The translations under genes and the position numbers were made by a program. The notes under the pieces are model-generated. The model was given only the letters and a program-made list of their open reading frames with translations. It had not been told where the DNA came from and ran no database searches. Below are positions 9,072 to 18,986 of a stretch of DNA of 64,000 nucleotides, piece after piece. The first letter of the stretch is position 1; each line of letters opens with the position of its first letter. The stretch is from Flexivirga caeni (lineage in GTDB: Bacteria; Actinomycetota; Actinomycetes; Actinomycetales; Dermatophilaceae): the NCBI RefSeq assembly GCF_003724155.1, contig NZ_RJJQ01000004.1, forward strand, positions 1 through 64,000, written 5' to 3'.

Positions 9072-10235
9072 ATGGCGCCGAACGGCATCGGCACAGTCGT
9101 CGTTGCCTGGGTCCTGGCGGTTCTCGCGTTCGGCGCACTGCTGGTGTGGTGGCCGAAGCTGTCCGGCCGCGGCTGGCGCACGATGCTCGGACGAGCAGCG
9201 TCGCAACTGGTCGCGACACTGCTCGTGCTGGTCGCCGTCGCGGCGACCATGAACGCCGAAAACGGCTGGTATGCCGACTGGTCCGACATTCGCGGTCAGG
9301 TGCTCGGCGATGCACCGCCGCACGGCGCCCAGGTCACGTATGGCGCGAACCCGCTCCAGGCCCGCCGCCAGCCCGCCGCCATCGCGGCCGATCACCGCGC
9401 GGCGGAGACCTACGCCACCCAGCGGGAGAACTGGGTGCCCGGGAAGCGCAGCACACCGCCGTCCGGTGGCACCTATGTGCACACAACCATGCCCGGCCCG
9501 GACGGGCATCCGGCGAAACTGACGGTGTGGCTGCCCGCGGCATACTTCACCCAGCCGCACGAGACCTTCCCGGTGATCGAGGCGTTTCACGGAGTGCCGG
9601 GCACGCCGGACGACTTCCACCGGCCGGTCCACCTCGGCGCGATCATCAGCCGGCTCGTCGCGCGTCACGAACTCGCACCGACCATCGTCGTCGCGCCCGG
9701 CTACACCCCGGACGGGCTCGACACCGAATGTGTCGATGCACCCGGCATGCCGATGCTGACTTGGCTGACCAAGGACGTGCCCGCGTGGGTGGTCGCCCAC
9801 CTCCGGGCGCGACCGGACCGTGGCTCATGGGCCACCATCGGCTACAGCGCCGGCGGTTACTGTGCGGCGCTGACGGCGATGCACCGGCCGCAGCAATACG
9901 GATCGATGATCGTGCTCGGCGGCTATTTCCACCCGATCTTCAACGGCCGCAACCCGTTCGGCCGCAACACGCCCCCGTCATACGACCTGATGCAGGTGGA
10001 GCGCACGGACCCATCGCCGGTGGCGGCCTGGGTGCAGGTCGCGCTGCAGGACCCGGTGTCGGGGCGGGTGAGTGAGCGCTTCGCGCAACGCGCCCGGGCA
10101 CCCATGTCGGTGACCACCGTCGAATGGCGCCGCGTGGGTCACCGGTTCAGCGTATGGATCTCGGCGATGCCGCTCGCGCTGGAGTGGCTCGGGCAGGCAC
10201 GAGCCAGCTTCCGCCCCGGCGCCGCGGCCGACTGA
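9072..10235 (+). CDS. Membrane-anchored alpha/beta-hydrolase (esterase / mycolyltransferase-like)
   Basis: Two hydrophobic segments near the N-terminus (about residues 6-24 and 41-58) precede a secreted-type alpha/beta-hydrolase domain. The nucleophile elbow is GYSAGGYC, and the run VIEAFHGVPGTPDDF resembles the esterase D / antigen-85-like family (COG0627). The protein probably faces the outside of the membrane and cleaves or transfers acyl esters; the substrate is unknown. I place the start at ATG 9072, with GGGGGA 7 nt upstream, rather than the in-frame ATG at 9045. The helicase gene follows 51 bp later on the same strand. Confidence 0.75.
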   Translation: MAPNGIGTVVVAWVLAVLAFGALLVWWPKLSGRGWRTMLGRAASQLVATLLVLVAVAATMNAENGWYADWSDIRGQVLGDAPPHGAQVTYGANPLQARRQPAAIAADHRAAETYATQRENWVPGKRSTPPSGGTYVHTTMPGPDGHPAKLTVWLPAAYFTQPHETFPVIEAFHGVPGTPDDFHRPVHLGAIISRLVARHELAPTIVVAPGYTPDGLDTECVDAPGMPMLTWLTKDVPAWVVAHLRARPDRGSWATIGYSAGGYCAALTAMHRPQQYGSMIVLGGYFHPIFNGRNPFGRNTPPSYDLMQVERTDPSPVAAWVQVALQDPVSGRVSERFAQRARAPMSVTTVEWRRVGHRFSVWISAMPLALEWLGQARASFRPGAAAD

Positions 10236-10286
10236 CCCGTCGCGAGTGAGCCGCGGCGCCGGCCAGCTGGGAGGATGGGCCACACC

Positions 10287-12839
10287 ATGAACCTCTACGA
10301 CCGGCTGCCCGCCACCGACGACCCGGACCGTGCCTACGCGGCGTTCGTGGACTGGACCGCCGAGCGCGGTCTGACCCTCTACCCCCACCAGGAGGAGGCG
10401 ATCATCGAGGTGCTCGGTGGCGCCAACGTCATCCTGGCGACCCCGACGGGTTCGGGGAAGTCGATGGTCGCCACTGCGGCGCACTTCGCGGCGCTCGCCG
10501 GCGACCGCGTGAGTTTCTACACCGCACCGATCAAGGCGCTGGTGTCCGAGAAGTTCTTCGCGCTCTGCGAGACCTTCGGCGCGGACAACGTCGGCATGCT
10601 GACCGGGGACGCGTCGGTCAACGCGGACGCACCGGTGATTTGTTGCACTGCCGAGGTGCTCGCCAACATCGCGCTGCGTGAAGGGCGCACGGCGGATGTC
10701 GGCATGGTCATCATGGACGAGTTCCACTTCTACTCCGAGCCCGATCGCGGGTGGGCCTGGCAGGTGCCGCTGCTGGAGTTGCCGCAGGCCCAATTTGTCC
10801 TGATGTCAGCAACGTTGGGCGATGTGTCGGTCTTCGAGGACGAACTCACCAGGCGCACCGGCCGACCCACCGCCACGGTCTCCGGCGCCGAACGCCCGGT
10901 GCCGCTGAGCTTCCGGTGGGCGATGACGCCCTTGCACGAGACCATCGAGGAACTGCTCTACGCCAAGGAGGCGCCGGCGTATGTCGTGCACTTCACCCAG
11001 GCCGCGGCGCTCGAACAGGCGCAGGCGCTGATGAGCATCAACATGCTGAGCAAGACCGAGAAGGAGCGCATCGGCGAGATCATCGCCGGGTTCCGTTTCT
11101 CCGCCGGTTTCGGCAAGACGCTGAATCGCCTGGTGCGCCACGGCATTGGCGTGCACCACGCGGGCATGTTGCCGAAATACCGCCGCCTTGTCGAGACTCT
11201 CGCGCAGGACGGGTTGCTGAAGGTCATCTGCGGCACCGACACCCTCGGCGTCGGCATCAATGTGCCGATCCGCACGGTGATCTTCACCGGGCTCACCAAA
11301 TTCGACGGCACCCGGCAGCGGTTGCTGAAGGCGCGGGAGTTCCACCAGATCGCCGGCCGGGCCGGCCGGGCCGGCTTCGACACCACCGGCAGCGTCGTCG
11401 TACAGGCACCCGAGCACCAGATCGAGAACGCCCGGGCACTCGCCAAGGCCGGTGACGACCCCAAGAAGCTGCGCAAGGTGCAGCGCAAGAAGCCGCCCGA
11501 GGGCTTCGTCAACTACACCGAGGAAACCTTCGACCGGCTCGTTCACGCCGACCCCGAGCCGCTGCAGTCGCGCATGCGTATCACGCACTCGATGCTGCTC
11601 AATCTCATTGCACGCGAAGGGAATCCGTATGTCGCGGTGCGCGACCTGGTGCAGCAGAACCACGAGGACCCGCGGCGGCGACGCCGGCTGGCGAAGCGTG
11701 CGATCACCCTCACCCGCGAGCTGCTGACTGCCGGAGTCGTCGAGCGGCTGCCGCAGCCCGAGCCGGACGGACGCGGCATCCAGTTGCTGACCGACCTGCA
11801 GGACGGCTTCGCGCTCAACCAGCCGCTCGCACCATTCGCCCTCGCCGCGCTCGACGTCCTGCCGGCACCCGACGACCCGACCACCGACCAGTCGGTGCAC
11901 GCGCTCGACGTCGTCTCGGTGATCGAGTCGATCCTGGAAGATCCGCGTCCCATTCTGCTCGCCCAACGCCGCAAGGCCCGCGGTGAGGCCGTCGCGCAGA
12001 TGAAGGCCGACGGCATCGAATACGACGAACGCATGGAGCTGCTGGAGGACGTCACCTGGCCGCAGCCGCTCGCCGAACTGCTCGATGCGGCGTTCGAGAC
12101 CTACCGCAGTCACCAGCCATGGGTGGGGGAGCAGGCGTTGTCACCGAAGTCGGTCGTCCGGGAGATGTATGAAAACGCCTGGAGCTTCGGTGATCTCGTG
12201 CGCTACTACGAGATTGCGCGGTCGGAAGGCATCGTGCTGCGCTACCTGTCCGACGCCTATCGCACGCTGCGGCAGACCGTGCCGGACGGCGCGAAGACCG
12301 ATGAACTCGACGACCTGATCGAGTGGCTGGGTGAGATCATCCGGCAGACCGACTCCAGTCTGCTCGACGAGTGGGAGGAACTGGTCAACCCCGCCCTGCA
12401 CGAGGAACGCGCCGCTGCACTGGTGCACACGCCCCGGACCATCACGAGCAGCAAGGCCTTCGCCATCCAGGTCCGGCAGGGGATGTTCCGGCGGCTGCAG
12501 CTCGCCGCACGGCGGGACTTGGTGGCCCTCGCCGCACTGGAGCGCGCAGTCGCTGCCTCCACCGATCCGCCGACCGAGATCGTCATGGATGAATCCGCCT
12601 GGCACGACGATCTTTCCGCATATTTCGCGGATCATGACGAGATGCTCCTCGATGCGGACGCGCGCGGGCCGTCATACCTGCGCATCGAGCGCGGACCACA
12701 CAAATGGCAGGTGCGGCAGGTGATTCACGACCCGGAGGGCGACGGGGACTGGGGGATCGACGCCGAAGTGGACCTGCCGGCAAGCGATGCGGCCGGGCAA
12801 GCGGTGATCGTCGTGCTGGGACTCAACAGGATGGACTGA
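10287..12839 (+). CDS. DEAD/DEAH-box helicase, Ski2-like, with DUF3516 C-terminus
   Basis: An 850-residue superfamily 2 helicase. Motif I ATPTGSGKS is at residues 51-59, motif II DEFH at 144-147 and motif III SAT at 174-176. The second RecA domain has HHAGMLPKYRR and CGTDTLGVGINVPIRT, and motif VI is HQIAGRAGRAGFD. The long C-terminal region corresponds to the actinobacterial DUF3516 extension. Such proteins are presumed to unwind RNA or structured nucleic acid with ATP. ATG 10287 is preferred because GGGAGG lies 12 nt upstream; the in-frame ATG at 10275 directly abuts that GGGAGG and would leave no spacing. Confidence 0.9.
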   Translation: MNLYDRLPATDDPDRAYAAFVDWTAERGLTLYPHQEEAIIEVLGGANVILATPTGSGKSMVATAAHFAALAGDRVSFYTAPIKALVSEKFFALCETFGADNVGMLTGDASVNADAPVICCTAEVLANIALREGRTADVGMVIMDEFHFYSEPDRGWAWQVPLLELPQAQFVLMSATLGDVSVFEDELTRRTGRPTATVSGAERPVPLSFRWAMTPLHETIEELLYAKEAPAYVVHFTQAAALEQAQALMSINMLSKTEKERIGEIIAGFRFSAGFGKTLNRLVRHGIGVHHAGMLPKYRRLVETLAQDGLLKVICGTDTLGVGINVPIRTVIFTGLTKFDGTRQRLLKAREFHQIAGRAGRAGFDTTGSVVVQAPEHQIENARALAKAGDDPKKLRKVQRKKPPEGFVNYTEETFDRLVHADPEPLQSRMRITHSMLLNLIAREGNPYVAVRDLVQQNHEDPRRRRRLAKRAITLTRELLTAGVVERLPQPEPDGRGIQLLTDLQDGFALNQPLAPFALAALDVLPAPDDPTTDQSVHALDVVSVIESILEDPRPILLAQRRKARGEAVAQMKADGIEYDERMELLEDVTWPQPLAELLDAAFETYRSHQPWVGEQALSPKSVVREMYENAWSFGDLVRYYEIARSEGIVLRYLSDAYRTLRQTVPDGAKTDELDDLIEWLGEIIRQTDSSLLDEWEELVNPALHEERAAALVHTPRTITSSKAFAIQVRQGMFRRLQLAARRDLVALAALERAVAASTDPPTEIVMDESAWHDDLSAYFADHDEMLLDADARGPSYLRIERGPHKWQVRQVIHDPEGDGDWGIDAEVDLPASDAAGQAVIVVLGLNRMD

Positions 12840-12895
12840 GCCGCCGGACAGGTGCGTCGCTTACGGTTGGGGGTGAGCGAGGAGAGTGAAGGTGC

Positions 12896-13543
12896 ATGAC
12901 GAACTCAAGCGACAAGCGGCGTCACCCGCGTCGTCCGACGATGTTCAGTCCGGGCGCGCTCGACGCGCACAGCTCCGGAGGGGTTGACCCTGCTGAGGTT
13001 TCGGAAATCGCGCATGAGTCCGCCGCGGTGCTCGTCGGTGCCGGGCGGGCCACGGAAGATCCGGACGTGACGAGGCGGCTGGTGCGACTGGTCGACGAAC
13101 TCGGCATGGCGACGGTCGCGCAACTGTGGGGGGCGCAGCCCCCGGTGAGTCTGCCCGGCGCGTTGTGGCGGCTGTACGCGATCCACGAGTCGGTGCGGCG
13201 TGACGCGGTCGGCGCAGCCATCGACTACGACCTGGGGCGGCACTATGCCGATGTGCAGCACGCGGTTGCCGGTGCCGCCGAACCTCCCTCGCCCGACGGA
13301 CTGCGCGAGCTGGTCGACTCCATCCTGTCGGGGGTCTTCGAAGGAGACCTGGCGGTCGCGCTCGAGCGGGCCGCGGCGTTCTGCCGGGTGACCTCGATCG
13401 GCCGGGCTCACCGGGCCGACGATCACGACGGGCATGACGAGCCGGGCGCGAGCGCCGCGACGAGAAGCGCCGCGGCATTGCTGGGCACTGCACACGACCT
13501 CGAACGTGCGGCCGCTGCCTGGAGGGTGGGCAACCTCACCTGA
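12896..13543 (+). CDS. Conserved actinobacterial protein of unknown function
   Basis: A 215-residue soluble protein that I know only as a hypothetical in related genomes. It begins MTNSSDKRRHPRRPTMFSPG, is Ala/Val/Asp-rich and predominantly helical, with conserved-looking LWGAQPPVSLPGALWRLY and VDSILSGVFEGDLAVALERA stretches. There is no signal peptide, membrane segment or catalytic motif that I can name. The start ATG has GAAGG close upstream. It follows the helicase by 56 bp on the same strand and converges on the acyl-CoA synthetase gene 22 bp away. Confidence 0.8.
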   Translation: MTNSSDKRRHPRRPTMFSPGALDAHSSGGVDPAEVSEIAHESAAVLVGAGRATEDPDVTRRLVRLVDELGMATVAQLWGAQPPVSLPGALWRLYAIHESVRRDAVGAAIDYDLGRHYADVQHAVAGAAEPPSPDGLRELVDSILSGVFEGDLAVALERAAAFCRVTSIGRAHRADDHDGHDEPGASAATRSAAALLGTAHDLERAAAAWRVGNLT

Positions 13544-13565
13544 GGAGGGTCGCTCCCGGCGGCGG

Positions 13566-15209
13566 TCAGGGCTGCACGAGACCCGAGGCGCCGCCGGGCT
13601 CGCGGAGCGCGGCGCGCATTACGTAGTGCATCTTCTTGCCGGTCGCCGTACGGGGCAGGGCATCCACGAAGGAGAAGCGGCGCGGTCGCTTGAAATCGGC
13701 CAGCATCGGGTGAGCGCGGCAGTGCGCGTCCAGTTCGCCCGCCGTGACCCCGCCCGGACGCGCCTGGACATAGGCGACCACGATCTCGCCCCAGCGCGGA
13801 TCCGGCAGCCCGACGACGATCGAGTCGACGACGCCCGGATGCTCGTTGAGGACCTCCTCGACCTGCACCGGGTGCACGTTCTCACCGCCGGAGATGATCA
13901 TGTCGTCCTTGCGGCCGACGACGGTGACGTATTCGTCGGCGTCCCAGGTTCCGAGGTCCCCGGAGTACAGCCACCCATCGCGGAACTTCGCCTCCTGCTC
14001 GGCCGGGTTCCCGGCATACGCGTAGCCCGACTTGAGCGATCGCATGATGATCTCGCCGGTCGTGGCACCGTCCTGCGGGACCAGGTCGTCGGCAGCGGCC
14101 GGCCGATCGGGGTAGGAGTGCACGACCCGCACGTCGTCGTCGGTGCACGAACGTCCCGCACTTCCGGCGTGTTCGGGGAGATCGGCCGGACGCAAGAACG
14201 TGTTCCAGAAGGCCTCGGTCGTGCCGTAGCCGTTGAAAACCCTTGGGGTAAGCGTCTGTTGGTAACGCAGGGCGGCGGCTCGCTCCAGCGGCGCGCCCAT
14301 CGTCACGACGCCACGCAGCGTGCTCAGATCGCGTGGGCGGGCCTCCTGCGCGTCGGCGAGCATGGCGAGGTTGGTGGGTGCGCCGATGAGGAATGTCAGC
14401 CCGCGCTCAGACACCAGATCCAGGCATCGGTCCGGGTCGAAGCTGCGCATCGCGACGGACGCTGCGCCGGCGTAGAACGTCGCGTTGGGGCCGCCGGGGG
14501 AGATGCCGCCACGGTGGAACCACGGCGTCATGTTCAGTGTCTTGTCCTGTGGCTCCAGCGGGAAGTGCATGATCACGTCGTGCGCGGTCAGCACCTCCGC
14601 CGCGTTCGGCAGCGGGACGCCCTTCGGCATACCCGTCGTGCCCGATGTGTGCAGCCGGACCGACTCGTCCCAGGCGGTCGCCCCGTCATACGGCGCGATC
14701 GGATGTTGCGCGAGCAGCGCGTCGAACGACTCGACAGCTCCCGCCCGTGCCCTGTGATCGGCGGTGACCGACGCGACCAGACCCGGGCGGCACCCCGAGA
14801 TCCGCATCGCCTCGTCGGCGACGTCGCGCAGCGACTCCTCGAAAATGTATGCCGCAGGCGCGCATTCGTGCAGCACGTGGGAAGTCTCGCCGGGTGAAAA
14901 GCGGAAGTTGACCGGGCACGCGATCGCGCCGAGATGACCTGCGGCCAGGTAGAGCTGCGCCCACTGCGCGCTGTTCAGCAGCTGGAAGGCGATCAGGTCG
15001 CCGCTGCCGACGCCTCGTTCGGCGAGCCCGGCAGCCAATCGGGCGACGTCGGCACCAAGTTCGGCGTAGCTCCAGCGCCGGTCGTCGGTGGTGTCGTGCA
15101 ACGCCAGCCGGTGCGCGTAGCGGGAGACGTTCCGGCGAAATCCGCGGGTGAACGTGAAGGTTCGCTCGAAGACCTCTCGATAGGCGGTCGGGTCATAGGT
15201 GTAGGGCAC
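13566..15209 (-). CDS. Acyl-CoA synthetase (AMP-binding, ANL superfamily)
   Basis: A 547-residue adenylate-forming enzyme that activates a carboxylic acid to its CoA thioester using ATP. Visible motifs are the P-loop HTSGTTGMPKGV, GYGTTE, the A8 region YSGDLGTWD with RKDDMIISGGENV, and the A10 lysine in PRTATGKKMHY. The acid is not predictable; the neighbouring ketosynthase suggests a fatty or ketide acid. I chose the GTG at 15209, which has AAAGGAG 5 nt upstream; the in-frame ATG at 15227 has no such site. It lies 22 bp downstream of the FabF-like gene and is probably co-transcribed with it. Confidence 0.9.
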   Translation of the reverse strand: MPYTYDPTAYREVFERTFTFTRGFRRNVSRYAHRLALHDTTDDRRWSYAELGADVARLAAGLAERGVGSGDLIAFQLLNSAQWAQLYLAAGHLGAIACPVNFRFSPGETSHVLHECAPAAYIFEESLRDVADEAMRISGCRPGLVASVTADHRARAGAVESFDALLAQHPIAPYDGATAWDESVRLHTSGTTGMPKGVPLPNAAEVLTAHDVIMHFPLEPQDKTLNMTPWFHRGGISPGGPNATFYAGAASVAMRSFDPDRCLDLVSERGLTFLIGAPTNLAMLADAQEARPRDLSTLRGVVTMGAPLERAAALRYQQTLTPRVFNGYGTTEAFWNTFLRPADLPEHAGSAGRSCTDDDVRVVHSYPDRPAAADDLVPQDGATTGEIIMRSLKSGYAYAGNPAEQEAKFRDGWLYSGDLGTWDADEYVTVVGRKDDMIISGGENVHPVQVEEVLNEHPGVVDSIVVGLPDPRWGEIVVAYVQARPGGVTAGELDAHCRAHPMLADFKRPRRFSFVDALPRTATGKKMHYVMRAALREPGGASGLVQP

Positions 15210-15231
15210 CGCGACTCCTTTCGGCATGTGT

Positions 15232-16494
15232 TCAGCGGTCGGGGGAGCCCAGCACGGCGACGCAGTTCTGGCCGCCGAAGCCGAAGGCATTCGTGACGGC
15301 GACGGAGACCGGCGCCGTACGCGCGGACCCGGGCACGTAGTCCAGGTCGCATTCCGGGTCGGGCGTCGTCAGGTTGATCGTGGGCGGTATGACGCCGCGG
15401 TCGATGGCGAGCGCGCAGGTCATCACGCCGAGTGCCCCTGCGGCGCCGATGAGATGACCGACCATCGACTTTGGCGCGCTGACGGCCAGGTGCCCAGCGG
15501 CTGGTCCGAACGCGCTGTGTATCGCGGCGGTCTCGGTGCGGTCGTTTGCCTTGGTGGAGGTGCCGTGGGCGCACACGTAATCGACGTCCGACGGAGCCAC
15601 GCCGGAGTTGTGCAGCGCACCCGAAATCGCTTGCGCGGCATACGTTCCGCCGGGTGACGGTGCGCTGACGTGGAACGCGTCAGCGGTCAGTGCGCCGCCG
15701 AGAATCCTGGCGTAGGCGCGCGCTCCACGTCGCCGGGCGTGCGCTGCGGACTCCACCACCCCGACCACTGCGCCTTCACCGAAGACGAACCCGTCGCGGT
15801 CGGCATCGAACGGCCGGCTCGCCGCCGCAGGGTCGTCGTTGCGTTTGCTGAGCGCGCCCATCGCCTGCAGCCCGGTGAACATCACTTCGGTGATGGCGGC
15901 GTCGGTGCCGCCGCAAACGACGACGTCGGCCTCGCCGGCCAGCACGATGCGCCGGGCCGCGAGGAAGGCTTCGACCCCGCTGGCGCATGCCAGCGCACTG
16001 GCCGTGACCGGCCCATGCGCGCCGAGATCGATCGCGACCTCGCACGCAGGCATGTTGGTCAGCGAGGACGACACGAAGTAGGGGCTGACGCGACCCGGGG
16101 CGTTGCCGAGAAGCTGCCGGGTCGCGTGCTCGACCGTGTCGAAACCCGCGACGCCGGCGTTGATGACGACCGCGAGGCGGTGTGCAGGGATGCCGCCGTC
16201 TCCGGCGGTGTCGTCGGCGATCCGCAGGCCGGCGTCGGCGGCCGCCTCGCGGGCGGCGGCGATCGCGAACTGGGTGAACCGCGCCGTCCGACGCAACCGC
16301 TTGACGTTTAGCAGTTGCGCGGCGTCGAAACCCTTGACCTCGGCGGCGATGTGCACCCCCAGGGCTGAGCTGTCGAACGCGGTGATCTCCGCCACGCCAC
16401 TGACTCCGGCACACAGTGCCTGCCAGCAGGTCGCAACGTCATTGCCGACCGGCGTCACCGCGCCGAAACCGGTGATCACGACGTCATCGGACAT
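15232..16494 (-). CDS. fabF: Beta-ketoacyl-ACP synthase II (FabF-type)
   Basis: A 420-residue thiolase-fold condensing enzyme with the Cys-His-His triad: Cys170 in SALACASGVEA, His in AHGTSTKAND and His in KSMVGHLIGAAG. It adds malonyl-ACP to a growing acyl chain. Only one synthase is present here, without FabD, FabH or ACP, and the next gene is an acyl-CoA synthetase. It may therefore be a second FabF copy serving a dedicated lipid or ketide pathway rather than the housekeeping enzyme. The ATG has GGGGTGAG upstream. Confidence 0.9.
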   Translation of the reverse strand: MSDDVVITGFGAVTPVGNDVATCWQALCAGVSGVAEITAFDSSALGVHIAAEVKGFDAAQLLNVKRLRRTARFTQFAIAAAREAAADAGLRIADDTAGDGGIPAHRLAVVINAGVAGFDTVEHATRQLLGNAPGRVSPYFVSSSLTNMPACEVAIDLGAHGPVTASALACASGVEAFLAARRIVLAGEADVVVCGGTDAAITEVMFTGLQAMGALSKRNDDPAAASRPFDADRDGFVFGEGAVVGVVESAAHARRRGARAYARILGGALTADAFHVSAPSPGGTYAAQAISGALHNSGVAPSDVDYVCAHGTSTKANDRTETAAIHSAFGPAAGHLAVSAPKSMVGHLIGAAGALGVMTCALAIDRGVIPPTINLTTPDPECDLDYVPGSARTAPVSVAVTNAFGFGGQNCVAVLGSPDR

Positions 16495-16519
16495 TGCTCA
16501 CCCCATCGATTCGCTATGT

Positions 16520-16532
16520 ATTGCGGTGCAAT
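16520..16532. promoter_or_regulatory. Small inverted repeat upstream of fabF
   Basis: ATTGC-GGT-GCAAT, a perfect 5-bp inverted repeat about 26-38 bp before the fabF start, in the expected promoter position. It may be an operator for a fatty-acid regulator; the protein is unknown. Confidence 0.35.
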
Positions 16533-16558
16533 CACTCTAGCCAGCACTGGGTCGTATG

Positions 16559-16655
16559 GCGCCCTGCGGCGTACGCAACCTTCGACGGTCGAGGTGTGCG
16601 TCGCGAAATGCGCCCTGCGGCGTACGCAACCTTCGACGGTCGAGGTATGCGTCGC
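16559..16655. repeat. Two copies of a 46-bp repeat with CGACGGTCG core
   Basis: Copies at 16559-16604 and 16610-16655, period 51, differ at only one base (GAGGTGTGCG against GAGGTATGCG). Each contains CAACCTTCGACGGTCGAGGT, an imperfect palindrome. Related palindromes occur at 30507-30583. Confidence 0.9.
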
Positions 16656-16680
16656 ATGGCGCTGCGTTCCGCGAGTGGTT

Positions 16681-16761
16681 GCGTCGGGCCGGGAGCGCCT
16701 CACGGCGCACGGCCGCTCGTAGCGGCTAGTTTTGGGACCCGGGGCTGCCGCGGCCCGACGC
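16681..16761. repeat. Nested inverted repeat with inner terminator-like hairpin
   Basis: An outer 11-bp repeat, GCGTCGGGCCG at 16681-16691 and its complement at 16751-16761, encloses an inner hairpin GCCGCT/AGCGGC (16712-16726) followed by AGTTTT. It lies past the end of the small zinc-ribbon gene on the minus strand. Confidence 0.65.
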
Positions 16762-16826
16762 ACCATGAAGCCTAACGGCATTCCGGCCGGGGTTTGTTCC
16801 CATCCGCAGCCTTCGGGCGGAGGCCC

Positions 16827-17111
16827 TCAGCGCTGGTCGATGGCCGCGAGCATGATCTTGCCCTTGCCGTCGCACTCGGAGCGGTGCTGGCGGGCGTCGT
16901 CGCGGGCCTTGTCGCGCGAACGACGGGCGCGCCCGGTCCAGTCGCAACTCTTGCAGTAGCCGAAGGCGAAGTTGCCGTCTTCCCTGGTCAAGTCCTCCGT
17001 GAGCGGCACCAGGTGAGCGGTGTGCTTGTCGCCGTGGGCGTCCTTGACCTTGAGCTGGTCGCCCTTGCGCTTCAGGAACCGCGGCCTGCGGTCGTCCTTG
17101 CTCTTCGCCAC
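16827..17111 (-). CDS. Small zinc-ribbon-like protein
   Basis: A 94-residue basic protein starting VAKSKDDRRPRFLKRKG from GTG 17111. The central part reads FAFGYCKSCDWTGRARRSRD, and a His and Cys follow in ARQHRSECDGKG. The C-x2-C ... H-x3-C set could bind one zinc. The many Arg/Lys residues suggest nucleic-acid contact. I have seen similar short hypotheticals in Actinobacteria but know of no assigned function. It lies 92 bp downstream of pstB on the same strand, so it might be read through from the pst operon. No clear ribosome-binding site is visible. Confidence 0.65.
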   Translation of the reverse strand: MAKSKDDRRPRFLKRKGDQLKVKDAHGDKHTAHLVPLTEDLTREDGNFAFGYCKSCDWTGRARRSRDKARDDARQHRSECDGKGKIMLAAIDQR

Positions 17112-17203
17112 CCATGAATGATGCCCGAACAACGTCTGGCGGACGAGTGGCGGGTCGGGACGGACCGGGCTCACCCGAAGCGGCCACCGGAAATGTGGTC
17201 CTG

Positions 17204-17980
17204 CTAGCCGAATCGGCCGGAGATGTAGTCTTCCGTGGCCTTCTTGCTCGGGTTGTTGAAGATCTGCTGCGTGTCGTCCATCTCGATCAGGTTGCCGGGC
17301 TTGCCGGTGGCTTCGAGGTTGAAGAACGCCGTCTTGTCGGACACCCGCGCAGCCTGCTGCATGTTGTGGGTGACGATGACGATGGTGAACTGTTCCTTGA
17401 GCTTGGTCACCAGGTCCTCGATGGCCAGCGTGGAGATCGGGTCGAGCGCGGAGCACGGCTCGTCCATCAGCAGCACCTGCGGTTCGACCGCGATGGCGCG
17501 GGCAATGCACAGCCGCTGCTGCTGGCCGCCGGAGAGCCCGGCGCCGGGCTTGTTCAGCCGGTCCTTGACCTCGTTCCACAGGTTGGCGCCGACGAGTGAT
17601 TCCTCGACCTTCTGGTCGAGGACCTTCTTGTTGCGCACGCCGTTGAGCTTCAGCCCGGCAATGACGTTGTCGCGGATCGACATGGTGGGGAACGGGTTCG
17701 GGCGCTGGAAGACCATGCCGACCGTGCGGCGCACGGCAACCGGGTCGACCGACTCGGCATACAGGTCCTCGTCGTCGAGCATGACCTTGCCCTCGACCCG
17801 GCCGCCGGGGGTGACCTCGTGCATCCGGTTCAGGGTGCGCAGGAAGGTGGACTTCCCGCAGCCGGACGGGCCGATGAACGCCGTCACCGATCGTGGCTCG
17901 ACGGTCATCGAGACGCCTTCGACGGCCATGAAGTCTCCGTAGAAGACGTTCAGGTCCTTGACGTCGATTCGCTTACCCAT
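17204..17980 (-). CDS. pstB: Phosphate ABC transporter ATP-binding protein PstB
   Basis: The 258-residue ATPase that powers high-affinity phosphate import. Walker A is GPSGCGKST, the Q-loop lies in VFQRPNPFP, the signature is [14 protein letters not shown] and Walker B is [13 protein letters not shown], followed by the switch His in VTHNMQQA. The Pst-specific phrase [12 protein letters not shown] supports the assignment. ATG 17980 has GAGGAAA about 8 nt upstream; an in-frame upstream ATG is less likely. It is last in pstSCAB. Confidence 0.97.
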   Translation of the reverse strand: MGKRIDVKDLNVFYGDFMAVEGVSMTVEPRSVTAFIGPSGCGKSTFLRTLNRMHEVTPGGRVEGKVMLDDEDLYAESVDPVAVRRTVGMVFQRPNPFPTMSIRDNVIAGLKLNGVRNKKVLDQKVEESLVGANLWNEVKDRLNKPGAGLSGGQQQRLCIARAIAVEPQVLLMDEPCSALDPISTLAIEDLVTKLKEQFTIVIVTHNMQQAARVSDKTAFFNLEATGKPGNLIEMDDTQQIFNNPSKKATEDYISGRFG

Positions 17981-18011
17981 GAAGTGTTTTCCTCGTTCTC
18001 GCGGCAAAGGG

Positions 18012-18986
18012 TCAGCGCTTGACCTTGGTGAAGTGGCCGATCAGCCGGCCCAGCAGATTGATGCCCAGCACAAGCAGGATCAGCGTGCACGCTGCACCCC
18101 ACACCCGCTGCTCGGCAATGTGGACGTTGATGTTCAACGCCTGGTCGTTGATCATCGTCGGCAACGCCGCCATCGACCCGTGGAACAGGTTCTGGTTGAG
18201 ATATTGAGTGTATGACGCGAGCAGCAGGAGCGGCGCTGTCTCGCCCATGACCCTGGCCAGCCCGAGCAGGCCGCCGGTGATCACCCCCGAGAGGCAGCTG
18301 GGCAGCACGATGCGCAGGATGGTCTTCCACTTCGGCACGCCCAGCGCGTATGACGCCTCCCGGAGTTCATTCGGGACGAGCTTGAGCATTTCCTCGGTGG
18401 ACCGCGTCACCACCGGGATCATCAGCATCGTCAGCGCGAGGGAGGACGCGATCGGCAGAAGGGTCCAGTGGAAGGTCGTGACCCATACGGCATACACGAA
18501 CAGTGCGGCGACGATCGAGGGGATGCCCGACATGATGTCGACCATGAAGCTGACGATCCGGGCGAACGGGCTGCTGCCGTACTCGACGAGGTAGATCGCG
18601 GTCAGGACGGCGATCGGGACTGCGATGACGGCGGTCGCCAAGCCCATCAGCAGCGTCCCGACGATCGCGTGGCGTGCGCCGCGGAGGTTGTGGTCGAATG
18701 CCGGCGCGCCCGCACCGGACTGGTCCTTTTCCCACCAGTTCACGTGCAGCACCGGCTGCAGCCCCTTGGACAGCACGGTCCACAGGATCCAGACCAGCGG
18801 GATCAGTGCGATGAAGAATGCTCCCCAGATCAGCACGGTCGCGATGCTGTTCTTCAATGCCCGGGCACGGGACTTTCCATGATCGATGCCACCGAGACCG
18901 CCGCCGGGTGACGTGTCGTCTCCGCTGTGCGCGTCCGAGTACTTCGCGGGGATCCCGGGGCCTGGTGGAGCCGCTTCGGCGGTCAT
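18012..18986 (-). CDS. pstA: Phosphate ABC transporter permease PstA
   Basis: A 324-residue permease with six hydrophobic segments after a 40-residue hydrophilic N-terminus. The EAA loop ([17 protein letters not shown]) contacts PstB. The ATG at 18986 overlaps the pstC stop as ATGA, giving translational coupling. It forms the membrane channel with PstC. Confidence 0.96.
   Translation of the reverse strand: MTAEAAPPGPGIPAKYSDAHSGDDTSPGGGLGGIDHGKSRARALKNSIATVLIWGAFFIALIPLVWILWTVLSKGLQPVLHVNWWEKDQSGAGAPAFDHNLRGARHAIVGTLLMGLATAVIAVPIAVLTAIYLVEYGSSPFARIVSFMVDIMSGIPSIVAALFVYAVWVTTFHWTLLPIASSLALTMLMIPVVTRSTEEMLKLVPNELREASYALGVPKWKTILRIVLPSCLSGVITGGLLGLARVMGETAPLLLLASYTQYLNQNLFHGSMAALPTMINDQALNINVHIAEQRVWGAACTLILLVLGINLLGRLIGHFTKVKR

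Noticed and set aside
10806-12113. 435-codon minus-strand open frame inside the helicase
   Set aside because: Shadow of the conserved helicase frame; no start site or domain.
13434-14897. 487-codon + strand frame opposite the acyl-CoA synthetase
   Set aside because: High-GC antisense frame over a well-supported enzyme.
16559-16655. Possible CRISPR array
   Set aside because: Only two repeats, the unit is 46 bp with a 5-bp gap rather than a spacer, and no cas genes are present.
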